In this document: positions 18,571 to 27,810 of the stretch, piece by piece | Numbering within the stretch: the first letter of the stretch is position 1 | Layout: every line of letters begins with the position of its first letter | DNA from: Nematocida ironsii | Taxonomy: Eukaryota > Microsporidia | Direction: 5' to 3' | Length of the DNA: 64,000 bases | Assembly (NCBI GenBank): GCA_001642415.1 | Contig: LTDK01000068.1 | Coordinates: 1 to 64,000 of the forward strand | Notes under the pieces: generated by a model | Database searches by the model: none | Seen by the model: only the letters and a program-made list of their open reading frames with translations | Told to the model about the DNA's origin: nothing | Program-made: the position numbers and the translations under genes

Positions 18571-19245
18571 ATGGCAAGACAGGGAGGTGTACAGAGCAGG
18601 GGCACTGCTAGAATATCTGGTCTTTCAAAAGGATTCTCAGTAAGAAATGAAACTGCAAATATAAAGCGGACTCTATTTCTTAAGCCGGCCGCGCACTCTT
18701 CCAGAAACAGTATAACCTGGGCATCTAGTGTATATATACTTATGTCTATAGTAATTCTTGCTATTTTAATTAACACACAGACTTCCATAATATATGAAAG
18801 TATTAATAAGAGAGAATTAGTGCTTCTACTGTGTTTGCCAGATGTTTTATCTGCATTCTTTATGTGTTGCTTGATTTTAATAATGTCTTATGTATATATG
18901 AAGGTATTTGAAATATCTATGAGCAAGGCATCCTATGTTATGATTCTGTCTTTTTCTGTGGGTATTCCTATTCTCATACTGGACAGCATAGCATATCTTT
19001 TACTAAAAAGACATTTGGAGGCAGTATATAATCTTATGGCAGGAATGCTCCCTTTTATTATTATAGGAATTCTTTCACAATATATTGCTAGTATAAATTT
19101 AGCAGATTCAGTAGCGCCCACCGAGGATGGAAGAACCAATATATTGCGACAATTAACCATAGTTATAGGAAATTTCATCTGTGCTGTTTTATTTTACTTA
19201 ACACTCTTATACTTTAGGGAAACCAAGATTTTATTTAACAGATAG
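18571..19245 (+). CDS. Four/five-span membrane protein, paralog A
   Basis: 224 residues: a basic N-terminal tail of about 45 residues, then hydrophobic spans near 50-68, 82-104, 115-133, 142-160 and 192-214. It shares a pattern with the next gene at 19773: R-x-x-LKP before span 1, a long central span, then YV-x-x-x-S-x-S-x-x-x-P between spans 3 and 4. The layout (cytosolic N-tail, five spans) and the YV..S..P segment recall Yip1/Yif1-family ER-Golgi proteins, but only weakly. The ATG at 18571 follows ATTTTTATAC. Confidence 0.7.
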   Translation: MARQGGVQSRGTARISGLSKGFSVRNETANIKRTLFLKPAAHSSRNSITWASSVYILMSIVILAILINTQTSIIYESINKRELVLLLCLPDVLSAFFMCCLILIMSYVYMKVFEISMSKASYVMILSFSVGIPILILDSIAYLLLKRHLEAVYNLMAGMLPFIIIGILSQYIASINLADSVAPTEDGRTNILRQLTIVIGNFICAVLFYLTLLYFRETKILFNR

Positions 19246-19772
19246 CTTGAAACTTTAAATAATATTTAACTACTGTGTGTGCAGAATGTATAAAAGGTGT
19301 AGAGTGTTTTTCTGTGTCTGGCACTTTGAATTATTTTAGTTTATAAGTTGGGGGAGAGGAAAATAAACAATTTAAATCAATCTATGCTTAATTATTAAAG
19401 TAGCTTTATTGTGAGAATTTAAATGGTTTATTTCTAGATTACAGTGGCATATAACCTGTCTATTAATTACAGGGGTATTTCGCATGCGTCATAAAATATA
19501 TCCCAAATTTTATACCCGAAAAACTATTCTATGCCATTTGTTTAAAGCTTTTATTTAAGAAGATTCTTAGTTAAAAATTAGAATATCCGATGGCCTATGA
19601 CTACAAAAATAGGCAAAATTGCTGAAATTACTCTAAAATTATAGGTATTTCGGAGTAGCCAATTAGAGAGAGACTCATAATAAATTGCTATTTGTTTGTT
19701 TTTACTTCAATTAAAGGATGACACATATCAATTAGTATCATGTAAAATATTGTTGTAATTCTATTATAGTAA
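19246..19772. other. Gap between paralogs
   Basis: No gene seen. Contains variant motifs TATACCCGAAA (19511-19521) and TTTCGGAGTA (19648-19657), and a GC-richer patch with GCATGC near 19482. Confidence 0.55.
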
Positions 19773-20408
19773 ATGGACGAAGGCAGTACACTGAAAAAAA
19801 CCTATTCGTACATACTTAAAGAGTCTATTTATTTTAGAAGGGCTGTTCTTTTAAAGCCACTGACTAAGCCTGGATATGCTACAGCATACTCACAAGTTGG
19901 CCTTTGGATCAATATTGTATTTCTATTTTTATCTATGCTATGCAGTTGCTCTCTTTATAAAACGTTGGCTGGCTACACCACATATAATATAGAAGACGGA
20001 AGATCGGTTACTGTATATATTTGCCTGGGGCAGTTAGTCCCCGTCTTCTTTGTAATGCTTTTATTTAGTGGGATTATTTATTCTCTCCTATTTAACTTTA
20101 CACTAGTTGAATCCGGATATGTTATATCTTATTCTATGTCCACAACTCTTCCAGCAATATTAATAGGAAAGTCTGCGCAGCTGTACTTTAAAAATTACCT
20201 GTGGCCAATAAATAGCCTTGTATTCGTGCTATCTGGGGTGATTTCAAGTATTTTTATAATTGTGAACTCGAAGAAGAAGATGAAAGGATATTTTAAATCA
20301 TGGTGTATCTTTATTGGATGCACTATAATGCAGATTGCTATGCACATTTCGGGCGATTCAAGTATTTTCGGTGTTTTACACATCTGGAAATTTTCACTCT
20401 GGCCTTGA
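19773..20408 (+). CDS. Four/five-span membrane protein, paralog B
   Basis: 211 residues with the same plan as the upstream gene: a short N-tail, R-R-A-V-L-LKP near residue 24, spans near 41-60, 72-108 (long or double), 117-135, 145-162 and 175-192. SGYVISYSMSTTLP aligns with ASYVMILSFSVGIP of paralog A. The tandem arrangement and shared order suggest an old duplication. A Yip1-like trafficking role is a guess. The ATG at 19773 begins MDEGST. Confidence 0.7.
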   Translation: MDEGSTLKKTYSYILKESIYFRRAVLLKPLTKPGYATAYSQVGLWINIVFLFLSMLCSCSLYKTLAGYTTYNIEDGRSVTVYICLGQLVPVFFVMLLFSGIIYSLLFNFTLVESGYVISYSMSTTLPAILIGKSAQLYFKNYLWPINSLVFVLSGVISSIFIIVNSKKKMKGYFKSWCIFIGCTIMQIAMHISGDSSIFGVLHIWKFSLWP

Positions 20409-20926
20409 ATTATAATATTAATAACACTATATACGATACCAATAAATGTTTTCCTATTTTTATACTAAGTGTAAGGAATAAATAATATTTATTTTAATAA
20501 ATAATGACTAGTTCGCACTAAATCATATTAGAAGAAAACCCAATAACTTCATAATTAGTTCTATTTATATTTTTGTTTTCACAGCACTTCTTACCTATGC
20601 ATAAATCTAATGTATACTGTAGAGAACATATCCTTTAAATGTTATAAATATGTTAGTATTTTCAAGTATAATCTATACTACTGTGCTTATTGTGCTATGT
20701 GCAAAATCCTATAATTATGTAATATTTAGGGTGTAACTTAGATAAAATTTATAAATTCATTTCACTTAAAGAATAAATATATTTTGTACATGTACAGATT
20801 TAAAATAAATTCAAATAGTGAAGGCACAAAAATCTGAAGAAATTCACGTAAATTAATAAAAAACTACCAAAAACGACTGAAATACAGTAGTATAGAGACC
20901 ATGTCACAAGAGAGTTAAATTTATTT
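20409..20926. other. AT-rich convergent gap, no gene seen
   Basis: Lies between two 3' ends. Several AATAAAT tracts just after 20408 could act as polyadenylation signals. Nothing else is recognised. Confidence 0.55.
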
Positions 20927-22324
20927 CTATTCAATAAGAGACAATGCTCTTCCAAGAGACCAGCTTATATCAGTGGGGATGGTTGACACATTTTTAATGG
21001 GTGTAAAGAGGCCTACCCCTAAATTCTCCATAAACATTACAGTGTATAGAACACTAACGCAGTCTGGTGCGGGGGTAGTATGCGGAGAAGGGTTGCTAGA
21101 TGAAGAGGCGTGTGGAGAGGTCTTATTTGGACTATTAATGCTGTTTTTACAGACAGAAGTGGCAATTTCCTTTATGTCTTTAAACTGCGCAGTGGATGGG
21201 GTTTTAATCATATGCAGCATTTCTGCAATAAAAGAGGAGACAAAAATCGTGTTTATCTGAGACAGGCCGGGAGCAACTTCTTTTCCATGGGTTGTGGTCT
21301 GTATCATTGTGCTTATTGTGCTTTTTATATGCCCTTTGCACTTGCTTACGTCAAAGGTTGGCGAGCCCCATTTGCAGTAATTTTTAGTGTCCATTTCGTG
21401 TATCTGGTTAAGACCTGCCACCAGTCCCATTCCCAGGAAAGAACGGGAGAGAACATCTTTGTTTTTCCCGTGCACTATTCCCTCTTGAATGCTTTGGGTG
21501 TCCTTGTCTACCTCAAATGAAATCTGTGCAGATCCACCTCCCAGATCAATAATCCCTATTTTCTCTTTGAGTTGTGTCACAAAAGCAAGTGCTGCCCAGG
21601 CGTAAAATCCCTCTTCTTTCCCATCAATTACACGTACTTCCACCTCTTTTTTTTCAGTTTCACTAAGAATTGTCTTCTTAATTCTCTCCAGAAGGCTGTT
21701 TCTGGCACTCTCACTAATTAGCCGCAAACCAGCAGTTCCATTAAATACAACAGGAAAGTCATATCCTGTGGTGTGCCCGTGCTTTTCCAAATAAGTTTTT
21801 CCAAAAGAAAGAAGAGATTTAATGTCTTCTTCTGGATTCTGGGATAGATGTATCCCAGGAGAAATATTCTTAAATAAATGAGACTTAAGTGCCAGACCTT
21901 TTTCGTTGAACTGGTATATATTTAGTCTAGTTCCGGTTGACCCACCATCAAACACAGCCACAAACTTATCCTTTTCTACACTTTGTCTCTCATTTTCTTG
22001 CATAAAAGAGCCCACCACTTTCGATATTGACAGCAGCGCTTTTCTAATTCTGGAAATTTCTTTCTCCTGTCTGGTAAGAGTAGAAAGCGCATAGTTTATG
22101 TTTCTATCTATAATTTTGCTATACTCTACCTGCTTTAAGCTATTTTCTTCTCTAATTTTGTTTGAGCCCTCTTGATTTATAGCAGATGGGTGGATGTCTA
22201 TGTGCTCTGTTATTTTTGTTACATCCTGTGCCTGTTGAAGTATATTACTTTTAGATTCTGCACCTTCTTTATAGTCATGTGCGTGTGCGTATGTAAATAT
22301 AGACAAAAGAAGGAGTACCTGCAT
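20927..22324 (-). CDS. Secreted apyrase / GDA1-CD39 nucleoside phosphatase
   Basis: The family hydrolyses nucleoside tri- or diphosphates to monophosphates. The ATG at 22324 gives a classic signal peptide (MQVLLLLSIFTYAHA) and 465 residues; the frame extends upstream to another ATG at 22414 that would bury that signal. Apyrase conserved regions are in order: DGGSTGTR (about 126), NGTAGLRL (about 195), then GKEEGFYAW (about 235) and DLGGGSAQISF (about 260). No second membrane span is seen, so the product should be luminal or secreted. Roles known in the family: Golgi GDPase for glycosylation, or extracellular ATP/ADP removal. Which applies here is open. A coiled region rich in Lys/Glu separates the signal from the catalytic part. 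Confidence 0.88.
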   Translation of the reverse strand: MQVLLLLSIFTYAHAHDYKEGAESKSNILQQAQDVTKITEHIDIHPSAINQEGSNKIREENSLKQVEYSKIIDRNINYALSTLTRQEKEISRIRKALLSISKVVGSFMQENERQSVEKDKFVAVFDGGSTGTRLNIYQFNEKGLALKSHLFKNISPGIHLSQNPEEDIKSLLSFGKTYLEKHGHTTGYDFPVVFNGTAGLRLISESARNSLLERIKKTILSETEKKEVEVRVIDGKEEGFYAWAALAFVTQLKEKIGIIDLGGGSAQISFEVDKDTQSIQEGIVHGKNKDVLSRSFLGMGLVAGLNQIHEMDTKNYCKWGSPTFDVSKCKGHIKSTISTMIQTTTHGKEVAPGLSQINTIFVSSFIAEMLHMIKTPSTAQFKDIKEIATSVCKNSINSPNKTSPHASSSSNPSPHTTPAPDCVSVLYTVMFMENLGVGLFTPIKNVSTIPTDISWSLGRALSLIE

Positions 22325-23191
22325 AAAGTAAATGCACGCGTGAATACTTATGCTATAATTGAAACAAAACATACTAAAACCAAAGAGACGGCCCATAACA
22401 AGAAAACAACCCATCAGTAAACAAGAACTCTAATAAATAGATAGACAGATAACTAAATGCTGGATATTATTACAACATACTATAAAATAATATAAAATAG
22501 AATCAGCACATAGCATACATATAAACAGCACACTTAACTTTCTTATGTTTTCTATGGCGTAATATGGTGGATTAGAGCGCACTATATGGCGGTATGCACA
22601 AACAAATGCAAGGGGTTATATAAAACAGGCAAACTTACCCCTTTGATTTGGAGTATGCTGAGTTATGGCATGTGAATATTATTTACTATGTTTTATTACA
22701 CTGGCAATAAAATGCCTCAATTTGAAATAGAAATTGCCGAAAGATAAAAATAAGGTAATTATATGCCCACAATAAGGCACACCCAGCCATATCAGACAAC
22801 TATACTAAATTATACCAAGATTTTATTTATCTCAACATACATATTCAAATGCACTCCAAGATATATAAATAAAAAGAATAAGTAAGACAATCAAATAAAT
22901 ATACACAGCACATAGTGTTTCGGGGTATAATCAGAGAAACTTCCAAAATTATAAATAAATAACATATGTTGGCGTAGCCCGAAAATTGTCATAATTATAA
23001 TAGAACAATTCTTTACTTTCTTTGTTGTTTTTCTGTAATAAAAAGGTTTTGTTCTGTTCTGTGTCAGAGTGCTCCTGGTTTACTGTGGAGAATATGTAAT
23101 CCCTCAAATTTATTTTCTTATTAATATTTTTGGGTTATATTAAATAGGTGCACATGTCTATTAATTTCTTGTTCTATTTATTTTTTATCCA
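22325..23191. other. Divergent gap with stem-loop and motif variants
   Basis: Between the apyrase (minus) and the formin (plus). Contains the stem-loop at 22603-22650 and variants of the dispersed motif: TTTCGGGGTAT at 22918-22928, TAGCCCGAAAA at 22976-22986 and TTTTGGGTTAT at 23128-23138. No gene is called; 22325-22414 may be translated if the longer apyrase start is used. Confidence 0.55.
22603..22650. other. Extended stem-loop
   Basis: CAAATGCAAGGGGT (22603-22616) pairs with ACCCCTTTGATTTG (22637-22650): 12 of 14 positions match, around a 20-base loop. It is GC-richer than its surroundings. It could be part of an untranslated RNA, a 5' leader element or a DNA cruciform. Confidence 0.45.
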
Positions 23192-26100
23192 ATGGAAGAT
23201 TCAGCTAGTGCAGTACTGGCACGGGAATTTCAATCTCTTTTAGATGCATTAGGGATAGAAGGAGAAAAAAGAAAGGTTCTTCTGAGCCTGCCCGATGAGC
23301 AAAAGCTCCATATGATAAATGCACAGAAGAAATCTGCGCAGATATCAGGTATGGAGATAGCAAAACATCTAAAAAATATTAAAAGGCCATTTTCAGTGGC
23401 GTATAGCATAACAGACATAGAGGAATATATTAAAGAAATTCGAATATTACGATTAAAATTTGTGGAAATAACAGAAAAGGAAGTAGAAAAAGCAATAGAT
23501 GAAGATTTTCTAAAGGACATCTGGGGGATTATTTCCAGTCTTTCGCCAAAAACAGAGCTAGGGGATGCCCGGATGTATCTTCAAATTGAAAACAGCAAAC
23601 AAAACAGGCCAATATATAAAATATTAGAGCCCACAGTGAATTTCTTCCGGACTGTGCTAAAGTCTCCTGCAGTAATTAAAAGGATACAAAAAGACCCAGT
23701 ATTCTTCAAGGAGATATTTATGCACTTTCCTTCGGAGTACGCAGATATATCTACGATAATTCTGCAAATTGCTGTGAAATGCTCAAATGCCCACATGGAC
23801 ATATTATTAGATTATTTATTCAAATCATCAAAGCATGAGATGCATGCGTACTGCATTCCTGCCTGCGACATTCGAATGAAAAAAATATTAGATGAGCTTT
23901 ACTATAATTTGTCTTTTAGAACTATGAGTAAGGAATATGTAAGTGCGTTTTTGTTGCTAATGATAGACTTATACTCCGAGCCGCCGATGATTGGAATCAT
24001 GCTGGATAGTTTGCTGAGAATGTGTGGTATAGGAAGGATTTTAAGTAAAATTGAAAGCACCTTTTATGATACAAGGAAAATGGTAGGAGAGCTAATTGAT
24101 ATGCAGGAAAAGGTGCGCAGTCTAGCTGGTGAAATAGATGTGCGAGAAATCACAATAGACACAGAAGAAACAAAGAAAGATCTTGTATATATTATAAATG
24201 TACTGAGTGTTCTTAATAGGATAAACAGCAGTAGAATATATGATGTATTGCAGTATATTCGTGGATGTATATTAGAAGAGTCACTGTACAAGAACAAAGA
24301 TATAAAGAAAATAGAGCTAGAAAGAGCAATTAGAAAAGAAAAGACGGAAAAAGACAAGGAAGGTTACAAGTGTATATGCAAAGATATTATTCTAGGAAAC
24401 AAAGGAAGTGTTTTGAAATTTGAATCCCCTTCTGTGATCACTGCAAATTTGTCTAAGGAAAAGAACAGTGCAAGTATGGATGCCAACCAAGCCAATACAA
24501 AAGCAGTAGGGATTGGTGCTGCTTATTCTACAGATAAAGTGGTTTCTGAGAAGTCTATAGCCACAAATATTACCCATGCCCCTGTTTGTTCTATAGATGG
24601 CGTGCCAGAAAAAAACATTTCAGGGTATAAAGAAGAAAAGAGAAGTGAAGAAATGATACAGGCACCTCTAAATAAAACAGATGCAGATGCAATGATTGGG
24701 GATTTTATAAAAAGAATTGCAGATATAACTCTGACTAAAGAACAGCAAATAAAGCTAAGAAAGCTAGTAGGAGTAGGACAGCAAGAGGGCAAAGAATCGG
24801 TATTAGAAGAAGGCGCACTATTAGGCCCAAAGCTTAATAAGATAAACATCCCAACCCCTCCTTCTAGTATGAAGGTGCCGTCTCCGCCATTAAGTATGAA
24901 AGTGCCGCCGCCATCGGGTAAGAAAATACCATCGCCACCAATCATGAAAGCACCGCCATCTCCTGCATTTGGCATGAAAGTACCCACGCCGCCCGGAATG
25001 AAAGTACCATTACCTCCATCAGATATGAAGATGCCCACGCCGCCCGGAATGAAAGTACCATCACCTCCATCGGGTATGAAGATGCCTCCGCCTCCTGGCA
25101 TGAAAATGCCTGGCAATAAAAAATTGCCAAGTGCACCAAGCCTACTAAATATGTCAAATATTAAGAATTCAAGTGCACCGCAGCTAAGCACAACTAGCTT
25201 GAAAAATATTAAAAATGCGGTAAAGATGCCAAGTATTCCAGCGCCAGAAAATGGAAATGCATCAGAGAAAAAGGGGCAAAATTCAATAGAAACAAAAGAG
25301 ATCGATAGTGCAGAACATGCAAAGCCTGGTCCAAGAGCCTTGTACATAGAGCAGGCTGCTCTGCTGCACCCAGCTAACCCACAACAGCTGCCATATGATG
25401 TACATATACGAAAGCCAGGATCGACTGGTCTGTGGAGTATGCTGGATAAAACAGACCTGTCACTATTTACAAAAGACGACTTTTCTATTTTTGAAAGAAA
25501 GAAGGTGGATAAATCAGTAGAAGAGGAAAAAATAGTGATAGACGAAGTAATGGATAAAAAAAGGTGTAAAGCCATCGACATTGTTCTAGCAAGAGTTAAA
25601 ATTCCTTATGAAAAATTAATCAGTGCTGTAGAAGAATTAGACACCGAGCCATTTACGGAAACACTTCTTCTTGGCCTCCTTAAAAACTACCCAACGGAGG
25701 AAGAACTGGATCTTATACAAAAAAATCCAGTTTATCTTGCGCCTGAAATCTTCTTTAAAAAGACAGCCCATGCCCATCTGTTTAAAGATAAATTAATGAT
25801 ACTTCATTTAAAGCTAACCCAGCCAACGATTGAAACAATTCTTATACCAAATGTACATAAACTAACAGAAGGCTGCAGTATTCTTCTTCAAAAAAGAAGC
25901 GTTCATGAAATACTAAGAATAACTCTGGGTGTTATTAATATTCTAAATGCAAATGGCAGAAATCAGGGTGCTTGGGGGATAAAGCTAGAATCATTTACAA
26001 GAATTCCGGAGAATGTTAATATTCTTCATCTTATACAGAAGAAAATAAAAGAAAAGAAGATAGAACTGGGGAGTGCTCTTATGGTATTAAAAGAGGTAGT

Positions 26101-26374
26101 AAAAATATCAACAGACATAATTGATACGGACTGTAGGGAGTACAATATGAAAAAGGAGCTTATTCGTGCTATTAGTCTACCAAAAAACCAGCAACAATCG
26201 CTTTCTGCACTATTAAACACATTAGATTCTTTGCAGAAAGAGTATCTTGGGTGGAAATCTATTATGGAAGAGTTAAGAATATTTATGGGTGAAAAAGAGC
26301 TCACGGGAACCGGCTTACAGACTCTTTCAAAGTATATTATTACAGTACTTACTTCCACCCAGCCAAAAAAATAA
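23192..26374 (+). CDS. Formin (FH1-FH2 actin nucleator)
   Basis: 1060 residues. The helical N-terminal half (about 1-430) fits a diverged regulatory GBD/FH3 armadillo region. A Pro-rich FH1 with repeated GMK-x-PxPP units spans about residues 551-650. An FH2 domain follows from about 740: W at GLWSML, the KAIDIVLARVKIPYEKL helix, LLKNYPTEEEL, and LNANGRNQGAWGIKLESF, the counterpart of the GN-x-x-N...GF-x-L signature. Known role: formins nucleate and elongate actin filaments with profilin. A 51-bp unit is duplicated in the FH1. Neighbours include a ROCK-like kinase, which in animals acts in the same Rho-actin pathway. Confidence 0.92.
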   Translation: MEDSASAVLAREFQSLLDALGIEGEKRKVLLSLPDEQKLHMINAQKKSAQISGMEIAKHLKNIKRPFSVAYSITDIEEYIKEIRILRLKFVEITEKEVEKAIDEDFLKDIWGIISSLSPKTELGDARMYLQIENSKQNRPIYKILEPTVNFFRTVLKSPAVIKRIQKDPVFFKEIFMHFPSEYADISTIILQIAVKCSNAHMDILLDYLFKSSKHEMHAYCIPACDIRMKKILDELYYNLSFRTMSKEYVSAFLLLMIDLYSEPPMIGIMLDSLLRMCGIGRILSKIESTFYDTRKMVGELIDMQEKVRSLAGEIDVREITIDTEETKKDLVYIINVLSVLNRINSSRIYDVLQYIRGCILEESLYKNKDIKKIELERAIRKEKTEKDKEGYKCICKDIILGNKGSVLKFESPSVITANLSKEKNSASMDANQANTKAVGIGAAYSTDKVVSEKSIATNITHAPVCSIDGVPEKNISGYKEEKRSEEMIQAPLNKTDADAMIGDFIKRIADITLTKEQQIKLRKLVGVGQQEGKESVLEEGALLGPKLNKINIPTPPSSMKVPSPPLSMKVPPPSGKKIPSPPIMKAPPSPAFGMKVPTPPGMKVPLPPSDMKMPTPPGMKVPSPPSGMKMPPPPGMKMPGNKKLPSAPSLLNMSNIKNSSAPQLSTTSLKNIKNAVKMPSIPAPENGNASEKKGQNSIETKEIDSAEHAKPGPRALYIEQAALLHPANPQQLPYDVHIRKPGSTGLWSMLDKTDLSLFTKDDFSIFERKKVDKSVEEEKIVIDEVMDKKRCKAIDIVLARVKIPYEKLISAVEELDTEPFTETLLLGLLKNYPTEEELDLIQKNPVYLAPEIFFKKTAHAHLFKDKLMILHLKLTQPTIETILIPNVHKLTEGCSILLQKRSVHEILRITLGVINILNANGRNQGAWGIKLESFTRIPENVNILHLIQKKIKEKKIELGSALMVLKEVVKISTDIIDTDCREYNMKKELIRAISLPKNQQQSLSALLNTLDSLQKEYLGWKSIMEELRIFMGEKELTGTGLQTLSKYIITVLTSTQPKK
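24983..25084 (+). repeat. 51-bp tandem duplication in FH1
   Basis: Two adjacent 51-bp (17-codon) units, 24983-25033 and 25034-25084, are nearly identical, differing at a few bases. They encode the repeated TPPGMKVP-x-PPS segment. The low divergence points to a recent or homogenised duplication that changes the number of profilin-binding Pro tracts. Confidence 0.75.
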
Positions 26375-26682
26375 CACTGGGTATAATATATAAGATATAG
26401 TTGCTATATAATAGTGGCTGTATAGTATACAGATTTATTCCTACTACTATACCTGTGTAAGTGGCATTTAATAAATATTTTTGATTATATGTGTGGCAGA
26501 AATCTTTATGCTATATTTTATTTCTTTAGTATATTAATATGACACGTCTAACAAAAAGAATCTAAATAACACAGCCAGTCAAATGTTATATAAATACGCC
26601 AGAAATAACCCGATAATTCTAATTATTTGGCGCTTTATATATTTAACAGCTCTATATAAGACATAGTACATATAAAATTGAT
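26375..26682. other. Convergent gap with motif variant
   Basis: No gene. ATAACCCGATA at 26605-26615 is a one-base variant of the dispersed motif lying between two 3' ends, which argues against a purely promoter role. Confidence 0.6.
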
Positions 26683-27783
26683 CTATTGTGTATTTAGAAT
26701 CTCTTTTGGATTCGATGGATGGGTAGCACTATCGGAGGACACACTATTTACTCCTTCTGGGCAAAAGATGCAGAAATTAAGTTCTTGTCTGATAAATCTA
26801 GTGCAGTCTAAACATAGACTATTTTTGCAGCCTGGGCAGGAGTGCAATTGAACGTTATTCTCAAAGCACCCCCGGCATGTTCCTTTGCTTGCAGCAGCAT
26901 AAATAGGAGCCGAGTCACTCCAATGAAGAGCTTTGAGCAAATGAACGGGCGCACTTAGTATGTTCTCACAGACCGGACATACTCCTGGCACTTTACACAC
27001 TTTTGTAGTACAAAATGGGCATTCATACCCCCACTCCTTTAAGTCAAGGTGGCATGCGCATATTGTGTTCTCATGTATAGGGGATGGAAATCCTATTTTT
27101 AACATCGACAATCTGGCCGAAGCACTGTGCGGAGGAGGAATACAAATTAGTCCTAGAAGAGTAAAAAGATCTTCTGGGCAGTTTACAATGCCAAAAACCC
27201 CGCCGCTTTCCTCGCTTAATTTTCGAAGTATTTCCATCTCGCCTGCCATGTGGATTGTATGCATAATAATTCCTTTATTGATTAAAGTGCTCTTTAGAAT
27301 AAAGGGGCTGCTTCCCACAAATGTAAACCCAGATACGATAAAAACTACTTCTTTCAAAAAGGAGCACCCATGAAAAAATTCATTTATCGTTTCAAAGGCA
27401 GATCCAAGGGAGAAGTTTCCTGCTCCTTCATTTTGTGAAAAACACATTTCTATTTCTTCTTCTTCACAGAGAATTGAGCTCACCAAATAAGACATGCCAC
27501 CACACACAACGGCCAGCCCTACCGTGGAGAGTGGATTGCTCTCTATAAACTCGCGAAAGAACTTCATAACGCCCTTTTTTACATAGTACTTCCTTGACGG
27601 AAGAAAGTCTCTCTCTTCAATTGAGTGAGACATGTCAAGCACCAGAAGAATCCGCCGCACAATTCCTCTCTGTAAGTTCTCTGTTCGCCTATTTACATTT
27701 AAAGCAAATATATCATCTGTTCCGCTGTTCTTTTCCCACGTATTTTGGAAGGCCTCTTCCCACCTAAATTTATTAGAATCCAT
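26683..27783 (-). CDS. SSL1: TFIIH subunit Ssl1 (p44)
   Basis: 366 residues, in the usual size range. The N-terminal WEEAFQNTW matches the Ssl1 signature. A von Willebrand A domain follows, with D50-M-S-H-S as the metal-site-like loop. The C-terminal half has paired-Cys zinc modules: C-x-C-H...C-PFC...C-PVC near residue 245-280, then a RING-like set CRGC...CPGC...CLDC...CIFC near 305-350. Known role: Ssl1 activates the XPD/Rad3 helicase in TFIIH for transcription initiation and nucleotide excision repair. Divergent from the kinase gene, with 27 bp between ATGs. Confidence 0.93.
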   Translation of the reverse strand: MDSNKFRWEEAFQNTWEKNSGTDDIFALNVNRRTENLQRGIVRRILLVLDMSHSIEERDFLPSRKYYVKKGVMKFFREFIESNPLSTVGLAVVCGGMSYLVSSILCEEEEIEMCFSQNEGAGNFSLGSAFETINEFFHGCSFLKEVVFIVSGFTFVGSSPFILKSTLINKGIIMHTIHMAGEMEILRKLSEESGGVFGIVNCPEDLFTLLGLICIPPPHSASARLSMLKIGFPSPIHENTICACHLDLKEWGYECPFCTTKVCKVPGVCPVCENILSAPVHLLKALHWSDSAPIYAAASKGTCRGCFENNVQLHSCPGCKNSLCLDCTRFIRQELNFCIFCPEGVNSVSSDSATHPSNPKEILNTQ

Positions 27784-27810
27784 AAGTAGCTAAAATTCTT
27801 TGTTTTTGTT
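27784..27810. promoter_or_regulatory. Shared divergent promoter region, 27 bp
   Basis: 27 AT-rich bases separate the Ssl1 ATG (minus) from the ROCK-like kinase ATG (plus). Coordinate or mutually exclusive initiation is expected. Confidence 0.5.

Noticed and set aside
24523..25581. 352-codon frame antisense to the formin FH1
   Set aside because: Gly/Ile/Phe repeats are a mirror of the Pro-rich FH1 coding sequence; no independent start or domain.
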